Below are positions 1-11,076 of a stretch of 64,000 nucleotides of DNA, one piece after another; within the stretch, counting starts at the first letter, position 1, and every line of letters starts with the position of its first letter. Under the pieces are notes generated by a model. That model saw only the letters and a program-made list of their open reading frames with translations. It was not told where the DNA came from and made no database searches. The stretch is from Phoma sp. XZ068 (Eukaryota; Ascomycota; Dothideomycetes; Pleosporales; Didymellaceae), in NCBI GenBank assembly GCA_004835665.1, contig ML240445.1, forward strand, positions 1,596,001 to 1,660,000, in the 5' to 3' direction. The translations under genes were made by a program, and so were the position numbers.

Positions 1-165
1 TTGGGGATGCTGGATGTGAACCATAAGCCGCTGGGTTCGTTTGTTTTGTCGGCCTTGAGCAAGGAGGGGTTTGTGAAGGCGGGGAGGGAAGCGATATGGG
101 CGGCTAGCTCTGGGGTGGTGACAATTGAGATGCCGCGGCCAGATGCAAAGGTTGTGCTCGTGTAG
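1..165 (+). CDS. 3' end of a gene running in from the left (unrecognised)
   Basis: Frame 1 is open from the first base to a TAG at 163-165 and would encode the last 54 residues of a protein that begins outside the window. The stretch is GC-rich like neighbouring genes and is followed by AT-richer, stop-filled sequence. It contains no motif I recognise, so no function is offered. It could also be a chance open frame or the last exon of a spliced gene. Confidence 0.35.
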   Translation: MGMLDVNHKPLGSFVLSALSKEGFVKAGREAIWAASSGVVTIEMPRPDAKVVLV

Positions 166-858
166 ATGCATAGGCTGGACTGTATGCTGGGAAGAGTAGA
201 GGTACACAATGGTGGGTAAGACCAGGGCCAGGGGAGGTGGAAGGATATTGAAGGCCTGAAATCAGTGTTGATGGGATTCACTACTTCGATCACCCTCAAT
301 GGTGTGGATGTCTTATGTGACTGGAGTGTGGTGGTCTGCAGTGCCGTTTCTGGCCAGCATTGGTTGTCCAGGATGGTGTATGCACATGTCAAATGAACAG
401 CATGTAAAAGCGCAGCCAGAACAACGGAAGTTAGCGAGAGAGAATACATTACGTTCGCGCGGGAGAGATGCAGGGTCCTGCAAGTAAAAAATGTGTTGTC
501 CAAATAAGCTTCGTCAACAGCGGCAATAATGAACCCCTGGGGTTATCTGATCGGCACAAGAGCCGTCCGAAACTTGAGTCGTCTGAACCGCATTAGTCAA
601 GCTAGTGCGCCAACTCGGCAACTAGCACCCCAATAGCCACAGACTGCAATACGGTCGAGGAAATGCAATGGGTATTGAACCTTGTAACTATCCTGAACAC
701 CGATAAATGCTGAATCTCGTCGGGTGTCGTGTATGTGCCGACCGTGCCAAGTCGTGAAACACCACGAGCTAGAGGCTTCCTCCAAATTGACCTTTTCTGC
801 AGCTGCCAACTATTGTGTAATGCCACCGCTACGACTGTGGTATCAATGGCGTGCCGCA
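166..858. other. intergenic region
   Basis: This holds the 3' flank of the left partial gene and of KRR1, which converge here. The only open frames are short and lack family features. I see no repeat or RNA gene. Confidence 0.5.
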
Positions 859-1945
859 CTACGATTCTTCCTCTGCCTCTCCCTTGGAGCTCCTCTTCTT
901 TTTCTTGTCTTTCTTCTCCTTCTTCTCCTCCCCATCTTCGCGTTTCCGCTTCTTCTTCTTCTCGCCATCTTCTTCTGGGGCAACAAAGTCGGCTAATCTC
1001 TCTTTCCTCTTGTCCTCCATCTTCTCCTTCATCTTCGCGTCGCGGTCCTCCCGAGCCTGGCGCTCCTTGGCGTGCTTGCCCAGGAAGTATTCTCCGCTCT
1101 CGATCTGCAGATCGACCTTGCTCTTCTCCTGCGCCGGCGGGAACGGTGTGTAGGTCTTCTTGGTCTTGTCGGTGACCTTGTGGGGTACTCTTCGCTTGCT
1201 GAGTGATCGCTTCTTGAAGTTGGGCAGGAAGCGGTCCCAGCTCTCGTTGACGAGTTCGGGGTCCTTGGCGAGCTCCTTCTTGATCATGAGCTCCTTGATG
1301 GCGTAGATGGGGTGGATGTTGTGCATTGTGTCCTCGATGATGCGCCGTATTGTCTTCAGGCCTTTGTAAGGCCCCATGGCTGCGACTGTGTTTCCTTGCA
1401 CCAGCAGATAGCACTCTGTGAGGAGCTCGAGCGCTTTGAGCGTGGAGCCATTGGGCCCCAGAATGCGCTGCCGCCTCTTGACAAAGCGGTCTTTGTTGCC
1501 CACCAAATTCCTGATCTTGATAATGTCCATAGCCACATCGTCTTCGAGGATCTTGACCGCCTGCGGTGCAGGGACGCTACGCGCAAGCAGCTTGATGAGG
1601 TCGCGCGCACTCAGAATCGCAGCGGGGTCGAATGTCTTTCGTGTTGTCGCAACCGTCATGGAGCCCTCGACCAAGTTGAGCGTAGCAGTGATGCCATTTT
1701 TCTTCAGCGCCGACTCGATGAACTTCCAGGAACCTTTGAGGTACTGTTCGCGGTACTTGGGGAAGAGCGTGGAGAAGCTCGACTCCTCGGTGAACGGACC
1801 GGCGGTGTTGTCTTCGGGTTTGAAGGGTTCAATCTGCACACGAGATTAGCGAATATTGACGTTGGAAACGACTTCTATTGCGCACCTTCCACTTGTCAAT
1901 GTCATCGGTGTCCCAAGGCTTCTCTGCGTTGTGTGTGGACGGCAT
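859..1945 (-). CDS. KRR1: KRR1, small-subunit processome KH-domain protein
   Basis: Two exons, 1886-1945 and 859-1833, with a 52-bp intron, encode about 344 residues (yeast Krr1 has 316). The ATG at 1945 was chosen because the 20-codon first exon gives the family N-terminus (PWDTDDIDKWK) and splices in frame to IEPFKPEDN. A KH-type RNA-binding region lies around residues 120-190, with RRQRILGPNGSTLK near 140-152 and the loop GPYKGLKTIR near 174-183. The tail (about 288-344) is very lysine- and glutamate-rich, as usual for this family. Krr1 is a nucleolar protein that binds pre-18S rRNA and is needed for 40S subunit assembly. It is head-to-tail with VMA5, about 200 bp downstream of it on the minus strand. 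Family identity is secure; the exon boundaries are by eye. Confidence 0.93.
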
Positions 1946-2152
1946 TGTGGCGTTTTGCTGGTGAGAGTGTCTGCGAAAGGAACTTTTTTGCGGAGCGGAA
2001 ATCTAGCGCCGCCCACGCCAAGAATCCTTATCTTATCGGGACAGCTCCATCATCAACAACGGCTACGCGCGACATAGTTCAAGTCTCACCGTGGCATTGC
2101 TCGCTCGTGATCTATACGTGCACCTGAAATGCTTCTATTTGATGCTTCCGTT

Positions 2153-3386
2153 CTATACAATCTCAAACTCGTAGTACACATATGCGGTGTACTCTTGATC
2201 GCCGACGTGCCCAGCCGATTGCATCTCCGCTGTCAAAGCCGAGTCGTCCTTCTTGACGCGGCCTTTGTTATCGCGACCAAAGGCATTGCCACCCAGGTAC
2301 GAGTAGTTTGCGTCGAGATTTGTCTTTGCCTTCTTTGCCGCCTTGGCGTCCGTCTGGATGGGTCAGTGTTGATGTTTTAGAGGGAGTCAGTGATTCTATG
2401 CATACCTGGACAAGACCGCAGACAAAATCCAGCGGCAATCCATATCGTAGTACTGTCTCGACAAAGACGCGTAATGCGAGCACGTGGATCCAGATCATGG
2501 CGCTTTCGCTGTAACCCGTCCTCCCCAGTCGTAGTGCCTCGCCCCACTGCTTCTGTGCATCGCGGGTGAGCTGGTCCGCCTCCTTCGCCTCCTCCTCTTT
2601 CCCGCCTTCCTTGTACTTGTAGTCTCTGGGTGTCCACCGCTTCTCTCTGCACTTGTGCACGAACTCGTTCGAGTGCTTCTTGAATGTTGTGACGGCAAAC
2701 AGTGTGAACTCGTCGTCCTTGGCCAGCTGGTTGGCAGAGCGGGGGACGACCATGGGGGTGAGCTCTTCGTACGACTTGTAGAACTCCTTGACGGCGACAT
2801 TGGGAACGGCGAGGAGGTGGGTGTCGAGGTACTCGGAGTCGCGGATTAATGCGTTGGGGTTGACGACCGAGACGAGGGACTTGTTGGCCAGGTTCCCTGT
2901 CTTCTTGCGCTCTGCAGCGGCGAGGGCAGACTTGGTCTGGTTGTACTGGCTGAACTTGGCCTTGACGTCGTTGTCGATGCCTTGGATCTCCTTCTGCAAC
3001 AGGTCGATCAGGTCCGCGATGGGCTTGTCTGCGCGGTACTTGACTTTGTTCCACTGGAAGGTGCGCAGGTACTGGTCCACGGGCTTGTCGTTGATCGTCT
3101 TCTGCTGCTGCACCTTGTCCTCGTCGCCGTCTAGGATGGTGCGCAGGCTGTCCCCCACCTTGCCGACGACACTGTGGCAGGCAGTCTCGAGCTTGGCGAG
3201 GTCGTCGGCCTGCTGCACCAGCGCGTCGAGGGTGCCAATCTTGAACTCGGGGATCGCGAACGGGTAGGTGGAGCCCACGTCATTGGTGACGGTCGAGCGC
3301 AGGGCTGTCAGAGCTTCGTCGGCATGGTTGCTGGGCGAGATGGACGTCGGCAGCGACACCAGCAGGTACTTTGTGCCCTTCGACAT
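2153..3386 (-). CDS. VMA5: VMA5, V-type H+-ATPase subunit C
   Basis: Two exons, 2406-3386 and 2153-2353, separated by a 52-bp phase-0 intron, encode 393 residues, matching the 392 of yeast Vma5. The start at 3386 gives MSKGTKYLLVSLP, the normal N-terminus of the family; the longer open frame upstream is untranslated promoter sequence. The C-terminus after splicing (SYLGGNAFGRDNKGRVKKDD, then EYTAYVYYEFEIV) is typical of subunit C. The protein links the V1 peripheral stalks to V0 on the cytosolic face of the vacuole and is released on reversible disassembly. It is divergent from GCV1, with 255 bp between the two start codons. Confidence 0.95.
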
Positions 3387-3641
3387 GGTCGTGGCCGGAG
3401 ACGTCGTGGGCTGGGCGAGTGCGCAAGAGGTGACGGGCGGTATGGGACGTGTTGCCGTATGTGGTTGCAGCGTCCAGCCCACCCAGCGGTGCTTGGTCGG
3501 TCGCCGGCGAGCTTGGACCAGCCCCGGCCGCGCTGCGTCACTGGTCGAATCGCGCGCCGTATCGCAGCGCCCGCGAATTGCCGCGTTCATGCAATGGCCG
3601 TCGGGGAAGCTCTGAGGACCATTTCTCCTACATCCTCGAAA

Positions 3642-5072
3642 ATGTCTGCGAACAGAGTTGTTGCAAAGCTGCGGCCGGCCGTCAATGCCTTTGAGACGCA
3701 CGCATTGCGTGCTGAAAAGGCTCAGAGGCTCACATACACCACACGATCCATAGCTGGGCCCGCTACCGCTCCCCGCAAGCTCGAGGCACGACAGCTGCAG
3801 CAGTTCGTTCGTCATGCCTCCTCCGAAGCCTCTGGAGAGAAGCCGGCAAGGACTGGTTTGTATGAGCTTCACAGCAAGCACGGGGCCAAGTTCGTGCCCT
3901 TTGGCGGCTTCGAGATGCCCGTGCAGTACAGCGACCTGAGCATCATCGACTCGCACAACTGGACCCGTGAGAAGGCCAGCCTGTTCGACGTGGGACACAT
4001 GTAAGAGCGAGACTATCAAGTCCAGCAGCTGTCATTCTAACGAATGCCTAGGGTACAGCACCACTTCTCCGGCTCTGGCGCCGAGGCCTTCCTCGAGAGC
4101 ATCACCCCCTCCTCCCTCTCTACCCTACCTGAGAACCAATCGACCCTCTCGACCCTACTGCACCCGGAAACGGGAGGCATCGTCGACGACACCGTCATTG
4201 CGCGCTTGCCAGACAGGTTCTACGTTGTGACCAACGCTGGCTGCCGAGAGAAGGACAAGGCCTACTTGGCTGAACAACTCGAGTCTTGGAAGAAGCAGAA
4301 CCCTGACCAGACTGTGGATTGGAACATCCTCGATGGACAGGGCTTGATTGCTCTCCAAGGACCCCTGTCTGCCGACATTCTCTCTCGTGTCCTCTCCGAA
4401 GAATCGACCCTTACTCTGAAGTCGCTGTACTTCGGTCAGTGCACCCCAGCGACCATCAAGGGCACCAATGTCGAGGTGCTGGTGAGCCGTGCAGGATACA
4501 CCGGCGAGGATGGCTTCGAAATAAGCATCCCTTCGTCTGCCACTGAGGCCGTTACTCAGTTCCTCCTCGACAACGCCAAGGACGAGCTGCGCTTCGCTGG
4601 CCTCGGTGCGCGCGACACGCTCCGCCTCGAAGCTGGCATGTGCCTCTACGGCCATGATCTAGACGACACCACGACGCCTGTGGAAGCAGCGTTGTCCTGG
4701 ATCATCGGTAAAGACCGTCGCGCAAAGGGCGGCTTCCACGGTGACTCTGTCATCCTGCAACAGCTGAAGAAGAAGTCCGAGGGCGGCGGCGTGTCGCGAC
4801 GCCGCATTGGCCTGATCATCGAGGGTTCGCCTGCTCGTGAAGGCGCTGAGATTGTCAGCGAGTCTGGCGAGAAGATCGGCAACATCACCTCCGGCTGCCC
4901 ATCGCCCACGCTGAAGAAGAACATCTCCATGGGCTATATCAAGGATGGTCTGCACAAAGCCGGGACTGAAGTCCAGGTCGTCGTGCGCGGAAGGAAGAGG
5001 AAGGCGGTGGTGACCAAGATGCCTTTTGTTCCGAGCAAGTACTTCAAGCAGCCCACGACAGCCAAGGCGTAG
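3642..5072 (+). CDS. GCV1: GCV1, mitochondrial aminomethyltransferase (glycine cleavage T protein)
   Basis: Exons 3642-4000 and 4052-5072 flank a 51-bp intron with branch sequence TTCTAAC and encode 459 residues. The splice falls inside the codon of GHM and restores DVGHM-VQHHFSG. Residues 1 to about 60 are rich in Arg, Ala and Ser and lack acidic clusters, as expected for a mitochondrial presequence. The mature part carries T-protein landmarks: GLYELHSKHGAKFVPFGGFEMPVQY, GGIVDDTVI near 161-169 and GYTGEDGFEIS near 268-277. The enzyme transfers the aminomethyl group on lipoylated H protein to tetrahydrofolate in glycine catabolism. An in-frame ATG at 3594 would add 16 residues; 3642 is preferred for its better context. 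Confidence 0.94.
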
Positions 5073-5140
5073 TCTGAAGTGTGGTCAATGTAATTGCTAT
5101 TTGTTCCTTGCGCATGGGTTCGGTGCAGATGAGGATGTTT

Positions 5141-6291
5141 TCATGCGGCTGCCTCGATCTCTTCAACACGCGCCATGATCTTCGCCTTCCATGTCTTGTA
5201 GTCTTGCCGCTGCCGTTCGCCCAAGTAGTCGGTAGCGTCCTGTAGCATGGTGCCGAGGCCGATGTAGTCGCTCTCGCCATTTCGGAAACCCAGATATTTG
5301 CTTGCTGTCAATCGCGATGCGTTCTCGTCCGTCGTGTTGATGCCTTCCATCACGTCTTGATCTGTGGGTGGAGTGACGTTCAAAAACCATTCCATCTGCA
5401 GCCACCCTTCTTGCTGTGCTACAGCCATCAGCTCTTCTATTTCCAGTGACAGCTCGTCATACGCGACGTTAGTGGCAACAGGCAGCTCAAGCAGGGTGTG
5501 GATGGCCATGGTTTGGCGTTCATCGTACAGCTCAGGTGTGACGTTCTCATCCATCATCCGCGTCAAAACATAAAGGAACACGACAACAACCAAAGCAAAG
5601 ATTCTGCTCTCAGCAACAGCTGCCATAGGAGCTTGTGATGCGTTTGCTGCTCGCCGCGGTCGTTTGCTGGGCGTCTCGGCGGCGGCAGCGGCCATGCGTG
5701 CCATGAGTGGTAGGATCGACTCGACTCCGGTGTACACGTGAGGTGCAGCGAGCGGGTACGAGAACTTCTTCACGAGTACCCGTATGCAGGGCATGATCCA
5801 TGCCGGCGGCTCTCCTGCCCCGCTGTCTATCTTCTGTGCTGTTTGTGGTGTTCTCTTTCCGGTCATAGGCGTCCTCGGTGTCGTTCTTGCGGAGGCAGAC
5901 GCAGATGCTGGGTTCTTTCGTGGTGTCTGTGGCTCGCGGGGAGTCGACGAGTCAGGCAGCGCACTGGCGAGGTAGTTGTAGAGCTTCTTGTACACCCGCG
6001 GCGGACATGGCGGGCGAGATGTGATCGAGGGCAGATTGAGGCGTGTCTTGAATCTACATAGACTTTGTCAGCCAGCGAAACGCAGCTGCAGGAGGCAAGA
6101 ATCTACCTCTCGCAAGCAAGCTGCGCACATGCGTACGGCCGTCCAATCTCCTCGTCCGGCTTCAGCGAGTGAGCAACGCTGCGTGAACGTGCCAGGAGAG
6201 ACAGCGCAATGTCAATCAGCTCAGGAGGCAGAGGCCCATTGAGCGTGGGAACTAGCCCAGTCAGCGCTTGCTCGATGCTCGCTCTGCTCAT
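5141..6291 (-). CDS. ORC6: ORC6, origin recognition complex subunit 6
   Basis: Exons 6107-6291 and 5141-6053 with a 53-bp intron encode 365 residues. The first exon gives MSRASIEQALTGLVPTLNGP; splicing joins ACER to FKTRLNLPSI and on to VYKKLYNYLASALP. This matches the N-terminal TFIIB-like helical fold of fungal Orc6 proteins. A Ser/Thr-Pro-rich linker follows, with several TPR/TPM sites that could be CDK targets (inference), and the C-terminal part is helical. Orc6 acts in the nucleus in ORC, which loads the MCM helicase. The gene converges with GCV1, with 68 bp between stop codons. The call rests on remembered family similarity rather than on a catalytic motif. Confidence 0.82.
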
Positions 6292-7408
6292 GTTGGTCGG
6301 TGGACGGTCGACATGCTCGAAAGCTAGAGTGCTAAGTGAAAGTTGATCCTCGACGCGTCGCGTTCTCGAACGCTAGCGAAATGTGGGGCGACTACATCAA
6401 GCACCGTCATCCCTGTCCATACCTCACCTCTCAACCTCATCACTCAATATTAAAATATCAGCAAGTGATCTGATGGAAGTGCCAAACATAATCATGCGAT
6501 AGACGATTGCAACCTATGATTGGAGCCTGGCTCACTTTTCTTCTCGGGCTGAATTTGACCACGGTTCCTGGACATATCAGCAACCATGCGGGAGATGACT
6601 CAACCCTCACATCTTTACGTTGAAAAGCGGTGTCTTGGTCTGCGGCCATGTTTGTAGCTTCGTGTCACTGCCACTAGAGACTGTGTCGTGGAAAGCATCA
6701 TACGGTTACAGTCACACATCCAAAACCATCAATGCTCACCGCTTGTCACAGCCAATTATTCCTTCACTTGTACCTTGGGGCAGAGGAAGATACTTTTTCA
6801 TCAGTATGAGAACATAGTCAAGACATCTCATTCGCAACAGGTGACTCTGCATGCACAAAATTTGGTATCACCCACACGTCAGGCGATCAACCACCTTCCT
6901 CTACTGTGGCCTCATGGACACATCGACGAGGTCGTTTAGGCTGCTCTGATGTTTTCCATTCTCTCACTGGCCTTTCTCGCCTGATATCAATAGAACGCGA
7001 ATCCAAAAATGCGTCATGCTGACCATGTATTCGACCTGTGATACACTCGGCGACCACATCAGGAATTCTGCGATGTACAAATTACCACGTTGCCATCGGG
7101 ATCGTACATTTTGACAGCTTGGTCGCACGCTTTCATGGCCAGCAAGCATGTACGAATGCTTAGTGGATACCAGGAGGGTTCGATTGCACACCGCATGATT
7201 CCAATATCTGGTACGAACTGCCACAGGTATTGATAGGATTAGACCCCTACGACGCGGCAAACCTAAAGAACACCAGCGAAACCTATAAATTTTCCTTTGA
7301 AGTGTTCCAAGCTGTTCCTCGGACGTTCTCCTATTAACGATACGCGACTCTTGAGGCATAAGCAGCCACACAGAAACTAAATTGACGTCCCTCCATACCT
7401 TTTCTATC
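6292..7408. other. intergenic region, left edge of the secreted-protein island
   Basis: About 1.1 kb separates ORC6 from the first small secreted protein. Only short open frames without recognisable features occur. Base composition is less GC-rich than in the housekeeping block. I see no repeat. Confidence 0.5.
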
Positions 7409-7839
7409 ATGATCACAACTCCATTCCTCGCTGTCTTCCTATCGGCAGTTCAAATCACGCACTCGGCACCTGTCGATAATCCCACTACGGCAACAGACCC
7501 ATACAATTGCGGCTACGTCCGCACACGCTGGAACAGCAGCGCAATCGCCGGGATATTCGCGCTTGATAACTGTGAGCCATTCTACTACAACGAAACCATT
7601 GGTGGCTATCAAGATGCATTCGCATATGCGCTGTATGGAGGCTGCACCTGTCGCTTTTACTCGTGCGTATAGTTGAAAATATTTGAGGAATGCGGCTCAT
7701 TAGAAATAGAACCGTCGAAGATTGCTCAGACAATCTTTCCGTCCCGGAATATACAGAGCCGACCGATCGTTGGCGGGAATCACCTTTCGCAAGGCCGTGG
7801 CCTACCGCGTACAATTGTCGTGAAAGCAAGCAATGGTAG
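7409..7839 (+). CDS. small secreted six-cysteine protein 1
   Basis: The ATG at 7409 starts a signal peptide (MITTPFLAVFLSAVQITHSA, probable cleavage before PVDN). Read without splicing the frame stops at 7672 with five cysteines. A phase-2 GT..AG intron at 7663-7709 (47 bp) joins CTCRFYS to TVEDC and gives a 127-residue protein with six cysteines ending YNCRESKQW. The model is supported by the relative at 13846, which has a phase-2 intron at the equivalent place and the same 30-residue spacing between the last two cysteines. There are two N-glycosylation sequons (NSS, NET). Size, secretion and cysteine content fit an apoplastic effector or antimicrobial-type protein, which is inference. An AG at 7702-7703 is a possible alternative acceptor in the same frame. 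Confidence 0.72.
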
Positions 7840-8141
7840 CAACATATGACAGACATGGTTGATGTTGGAATGTTAAGTATGCATTACAGTAAGGTAATTT
7901 AGGTCAATGCTGATGGGCGAAGGGGACGAGTGCCGGAGATAATATGCTGAAGTCTCGGTAGCACTCCAACGTTACTGGAACTTCAGAGATGAGAGATTAT
8001 TCGCAATCAAATTCTGCCAATTCTTAATGTAGTTAAACGTCATATCCTATCAAAGCTTTTTAATACTCCTACTAGTCCGCACTAGAAGTAGTTTCGGCTT
8101 TTGAAGTACGCCATGACCAGCGAAGGGTCTACCCGCAGTGT
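7840..8141. other. intergenic region
   Basis: This is the convergent 3' flank between six-cysteine protein 1 and the two-module secreted protein. It is AT-richer than the genes, and I see nothing further in it. Confidence 0.4.
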
Positions 8142-10749
8142 CTATAACTTCGGCTGTCTTTCAAAGCGGCGCAGACGACGGCTTGTTGAAACAACCTTGT
8201 TCTCGGTCTGATCATCTCGCTTAGGTGTTGTGTCTGGCTGCTCGCTTATCCCCTCGGGCACCGGCTCGACAATCATGAGCAGATTGACCTGTGGCTCTTT
8301 TCGACCGTCGTGGAATACTCGGATTTTAGAGATATACAAGTTGCCGAGAGTGGCCTTGTGCTGAAGAAGGAAGTAGCTGAAAGCTTGCGCGTTTGGAGTG
8401 CCTGCCAACTGTTAGTCTCTTCTAGGCTGAAATCATTAAGTACAACTGACCTAGAATCGCTTGTCCTTGCGGGGTCAGAGCACTGAACTCGAAGCCGCCC
8501 CAGGCTGGGAAGCCCCAGGCTCCGGGAGAGACTTCTCGAACTGCGCGTGATACGATGCGTCGAGTCAGTCTGTTTGTGATTGATAGCGACATAACATAGT
8601 GAATGTTCTTTGGGTCGGATGCCCAAGCCTTCCAGGACATCCATGCTATATCAGAGAATGCGCGGATCAAGGGCAATTCATCGGCGCTTTCTATCGATGG
8701 CCTTCTTTGCTTCCCGGCTTCTTGTGGCGACAGCCTGTCAATTGCAATGATGACTGTGAGTTTGATCAGCACGAGACAATACGGTCGTACCTCACTGCTC
8801 ACGTACCTCCATTTTCAGAGTCCATCCCAAAGTCGTAGTGTGCACCGGTGTAGCGATACTTTCTTCCGTTGATATCATAACTTTGCATATCGATGTAAAT
8901 CCATTCGTCGTTGACCCGCCTTGGCATGCCATGCACAAAGGAGACGAGCGCGATATCGCCTCCTTCGATGTCGGTCGCGTCTGAAGCCCCCATGTCGCGA
9001 AGCACTTGGTCAACTCCCCAGACGCGCATATTGCCCGCTCCCGATTGCCTGAGCTCCCAGCCCCAAGTTGTTAGATCCTCTATTCTGTGTTAGTAACAAC
9101 GTCCGAAACTCGACTGGAAGGTCTTACCGAGATTAGTTTCGTCGAAGACGCTTGCAGCTGTGTCACGCGGCGGCTTGAATATGCTGCCAGCGTCTTTATC
9201 GGAACCACGCATTGCACGCAAGAAATTGGCGCCTTTGCACTTCGCATTGTTCCATTCATCGTCTGTGGCGCTTTCATAGAGATTGAGGAACCCCCCGTCT
9301 TGGCCTGGTGACGGAGCAGGGGGGACAAAGAGCCGCAAGGGGGGTGGAAGCTCCGCAGGTCCTACGACAGCGGTGTCGACTGTACCAGATGCGACATGCC
9401 GGTGCTTATGGTTCGAAAAGAAGCTGGGAATTGACTCCACTGTTCGATGATCGTCTGACCTACCCACTTCGGAGTTTACTGGTACTGGCTCCACAACGAG
9501 AAGAATGTTAGGTGCAGACCTCCTTCTGTCGTCGTCGAAAACTCGAACTTGGGAGATATACAGATTGCCGAGGGTTGCCTTATGTTGTAAGAGAAGGTAG
9601 CTGAATGCTTGAGCATTGGGTGTGCCTGGAACGATCATTGGTTAGCATTTATTATGGTTGTTATATGCGAGTGACTAACCGAGAATTGCTTGTCCTTCAG
9701 GAGTATCGGTGTTGAACTCGTATCCGCCCCAAGGTGGGAAGCTCTCTACTTCCGGAATTGTGTTTCGAATAGCACGAGAGAGAATAGCATTTGTTTCTCG
9801 GTTAGTGATTGACAAGGACAAGAAGTATTTCAGGTTCTTGACATCACCAATACCGGCAAAATACTCCTTCCAAATGAGCCAAACAACATCAGAACATGCA
9901 CGGAGAGCGGGCAACTCGTCACCTTCTACAACAGGCCTGCGCTCCTTGCCGGCAGACTGAGGCGAGTCACGGTCCATTGCAACTATGGCTGCTCATCATG
10001 TAAGTAAGACATCTTGATTTACGGACATATGACTGACCTCCTTGCTGCAGGTCAAAGCCGAGCCCGTAGTGTGCACCTGTCATGCGATATGTCCTGTCAC
10101 CTACGTCGTATGTCTGTTCATCTAGAGGCTCTTCATCTTCGTCATCATCCTCTAAAATGTCGAGGCCATGAACGAAACTCAAACAGTGGATGAAACCACC
10201 TTCGTCAGTACATTTATCCGAAATACCGATATCCCTAAATATGCGGTCGACGCCCCATTGCTTGAAGTTGCCAGCGAGCAGGTCTGTCCGGATATCCCAA
10301 CCCCACTTATACATATCTTCTGCGATATGTTAAGAACGTAATTCAGAAATCCAGCCACTAGCAAACTTACCGAGCTTTTCGAACTGACCAGCAGCAGATT
10401 CTCTCACCGGGTTAAACGTGGCTCCAGCCTCTCGATCAGAGCCGCGCATGGCTCTCACGAAGTTGGCGCCCTTGCACTTGGCCTTCTCCCAGACTTCATC
10501 GCTTGCACTGGCAAAGAGTGGCAAGGCAAGATCGCCAGGTGGCCTCGGGTTCGGTACTTGGGGTACTGGAGGGGGAAGGTCACCCGCAAATGCCGTGAAG
10601 TTCTTAGTCGCATCGAGCCCAATAGCCGGGGAGGTGTAGTTTGCGAAATATTCCGAGATCCGATTACGGTTGTTGGCGCCTGAAACCGGAGGCTGCAGCT
10701 GGATACTGCCGACAACGAAGGCCAACACCACCGCGTTGCTGATCTTCAT
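8142..10749 (-). CDS. secreted protein with two tandem copies of an undescribed ~300-residue module
   Basis: Seven exons: 10371-10749, 10038-10319, 9680-9988, 9128-9625, 8807-9079, 8451-8753 and 8142-8401. They encode about 767 residues after an N-terminal signal peptide (MKISNAVVLAFVVGSIQLQ). All six introns are 48-54 bp and phase 1. The protein contains the same module twice. Each copy runs from KCKGANF.RAMRGSD..AG, through WGVD..(F/L)RD(I/M)G.SD, FVHG, YR.TGAHY..G(F/M)D and SLSITN, to WGG(Y/F)EF, GQAILGTPNAQAFSY and LLQHKATLGNLYIS. Introns interrupt both copies at the same three places. A Pro-rich linker joins the copies within exon 4. I do not recognise the module; there are few cysteines and no obvious catalytic motif. 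The final stretch is basic (RRLRRFERQPKL). It is a neighbour and paralogue of the one-module gene at 11077-12341. Confidence 0.8.
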
Positions 10750-11076
10750 GGTGACTTAGATGCTGGTTGAGGTTGAAGTGATTGTCTGAGCGAGGAAGTA
10801 AATTGGCAAGTGAAGAAATAGACATGTAGGATATGGGTGAGAGCAGCTAGCGTGCAGGTTGCCTTCACTTGGAAGTTACTGCCAAAGTTGAAAACTAGCT
10901 GACATGGATTCTGTTGATTTTCAAGGTATTTAAAAGTCGGTATCTGGTCTGACTATGCATGAAACCCAACTCGATCTTGAATTTCTGTTCTACCGTTCTA
11001 CCGTTCTGCCGTTCTAATGTTCTACCATTGTACCGTTCTACCTGCTCATACTCAAATCGACCTCAAGCTGCGTTGT
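10750..11076. other. intergenic region with short TTCTACCGTTC-like tandem units
   Basis: This is the promoter side of the two-module gene. Around 10985-11042 there are several imperfect copies of a unit resembling ttctaccgttctaccg, a small low-complexity tandem array. No gene is seen. Confidence 0.45.

Noticed and set aside
602..1414. 270-codon open frame on the minus strand
   Set aside because: It lies in another frame of the same strand as KRR1 and is a low-complexity shadow of its Lys/Glu-rich end; no independent features.
3387..4019. In-frame extension of VMA5 upstream of its ATG
   Set aside because: It overlaps the GCV1 promoter and first exon, has no similarity to subunit C, and VMA5 length is already normal from 3386.
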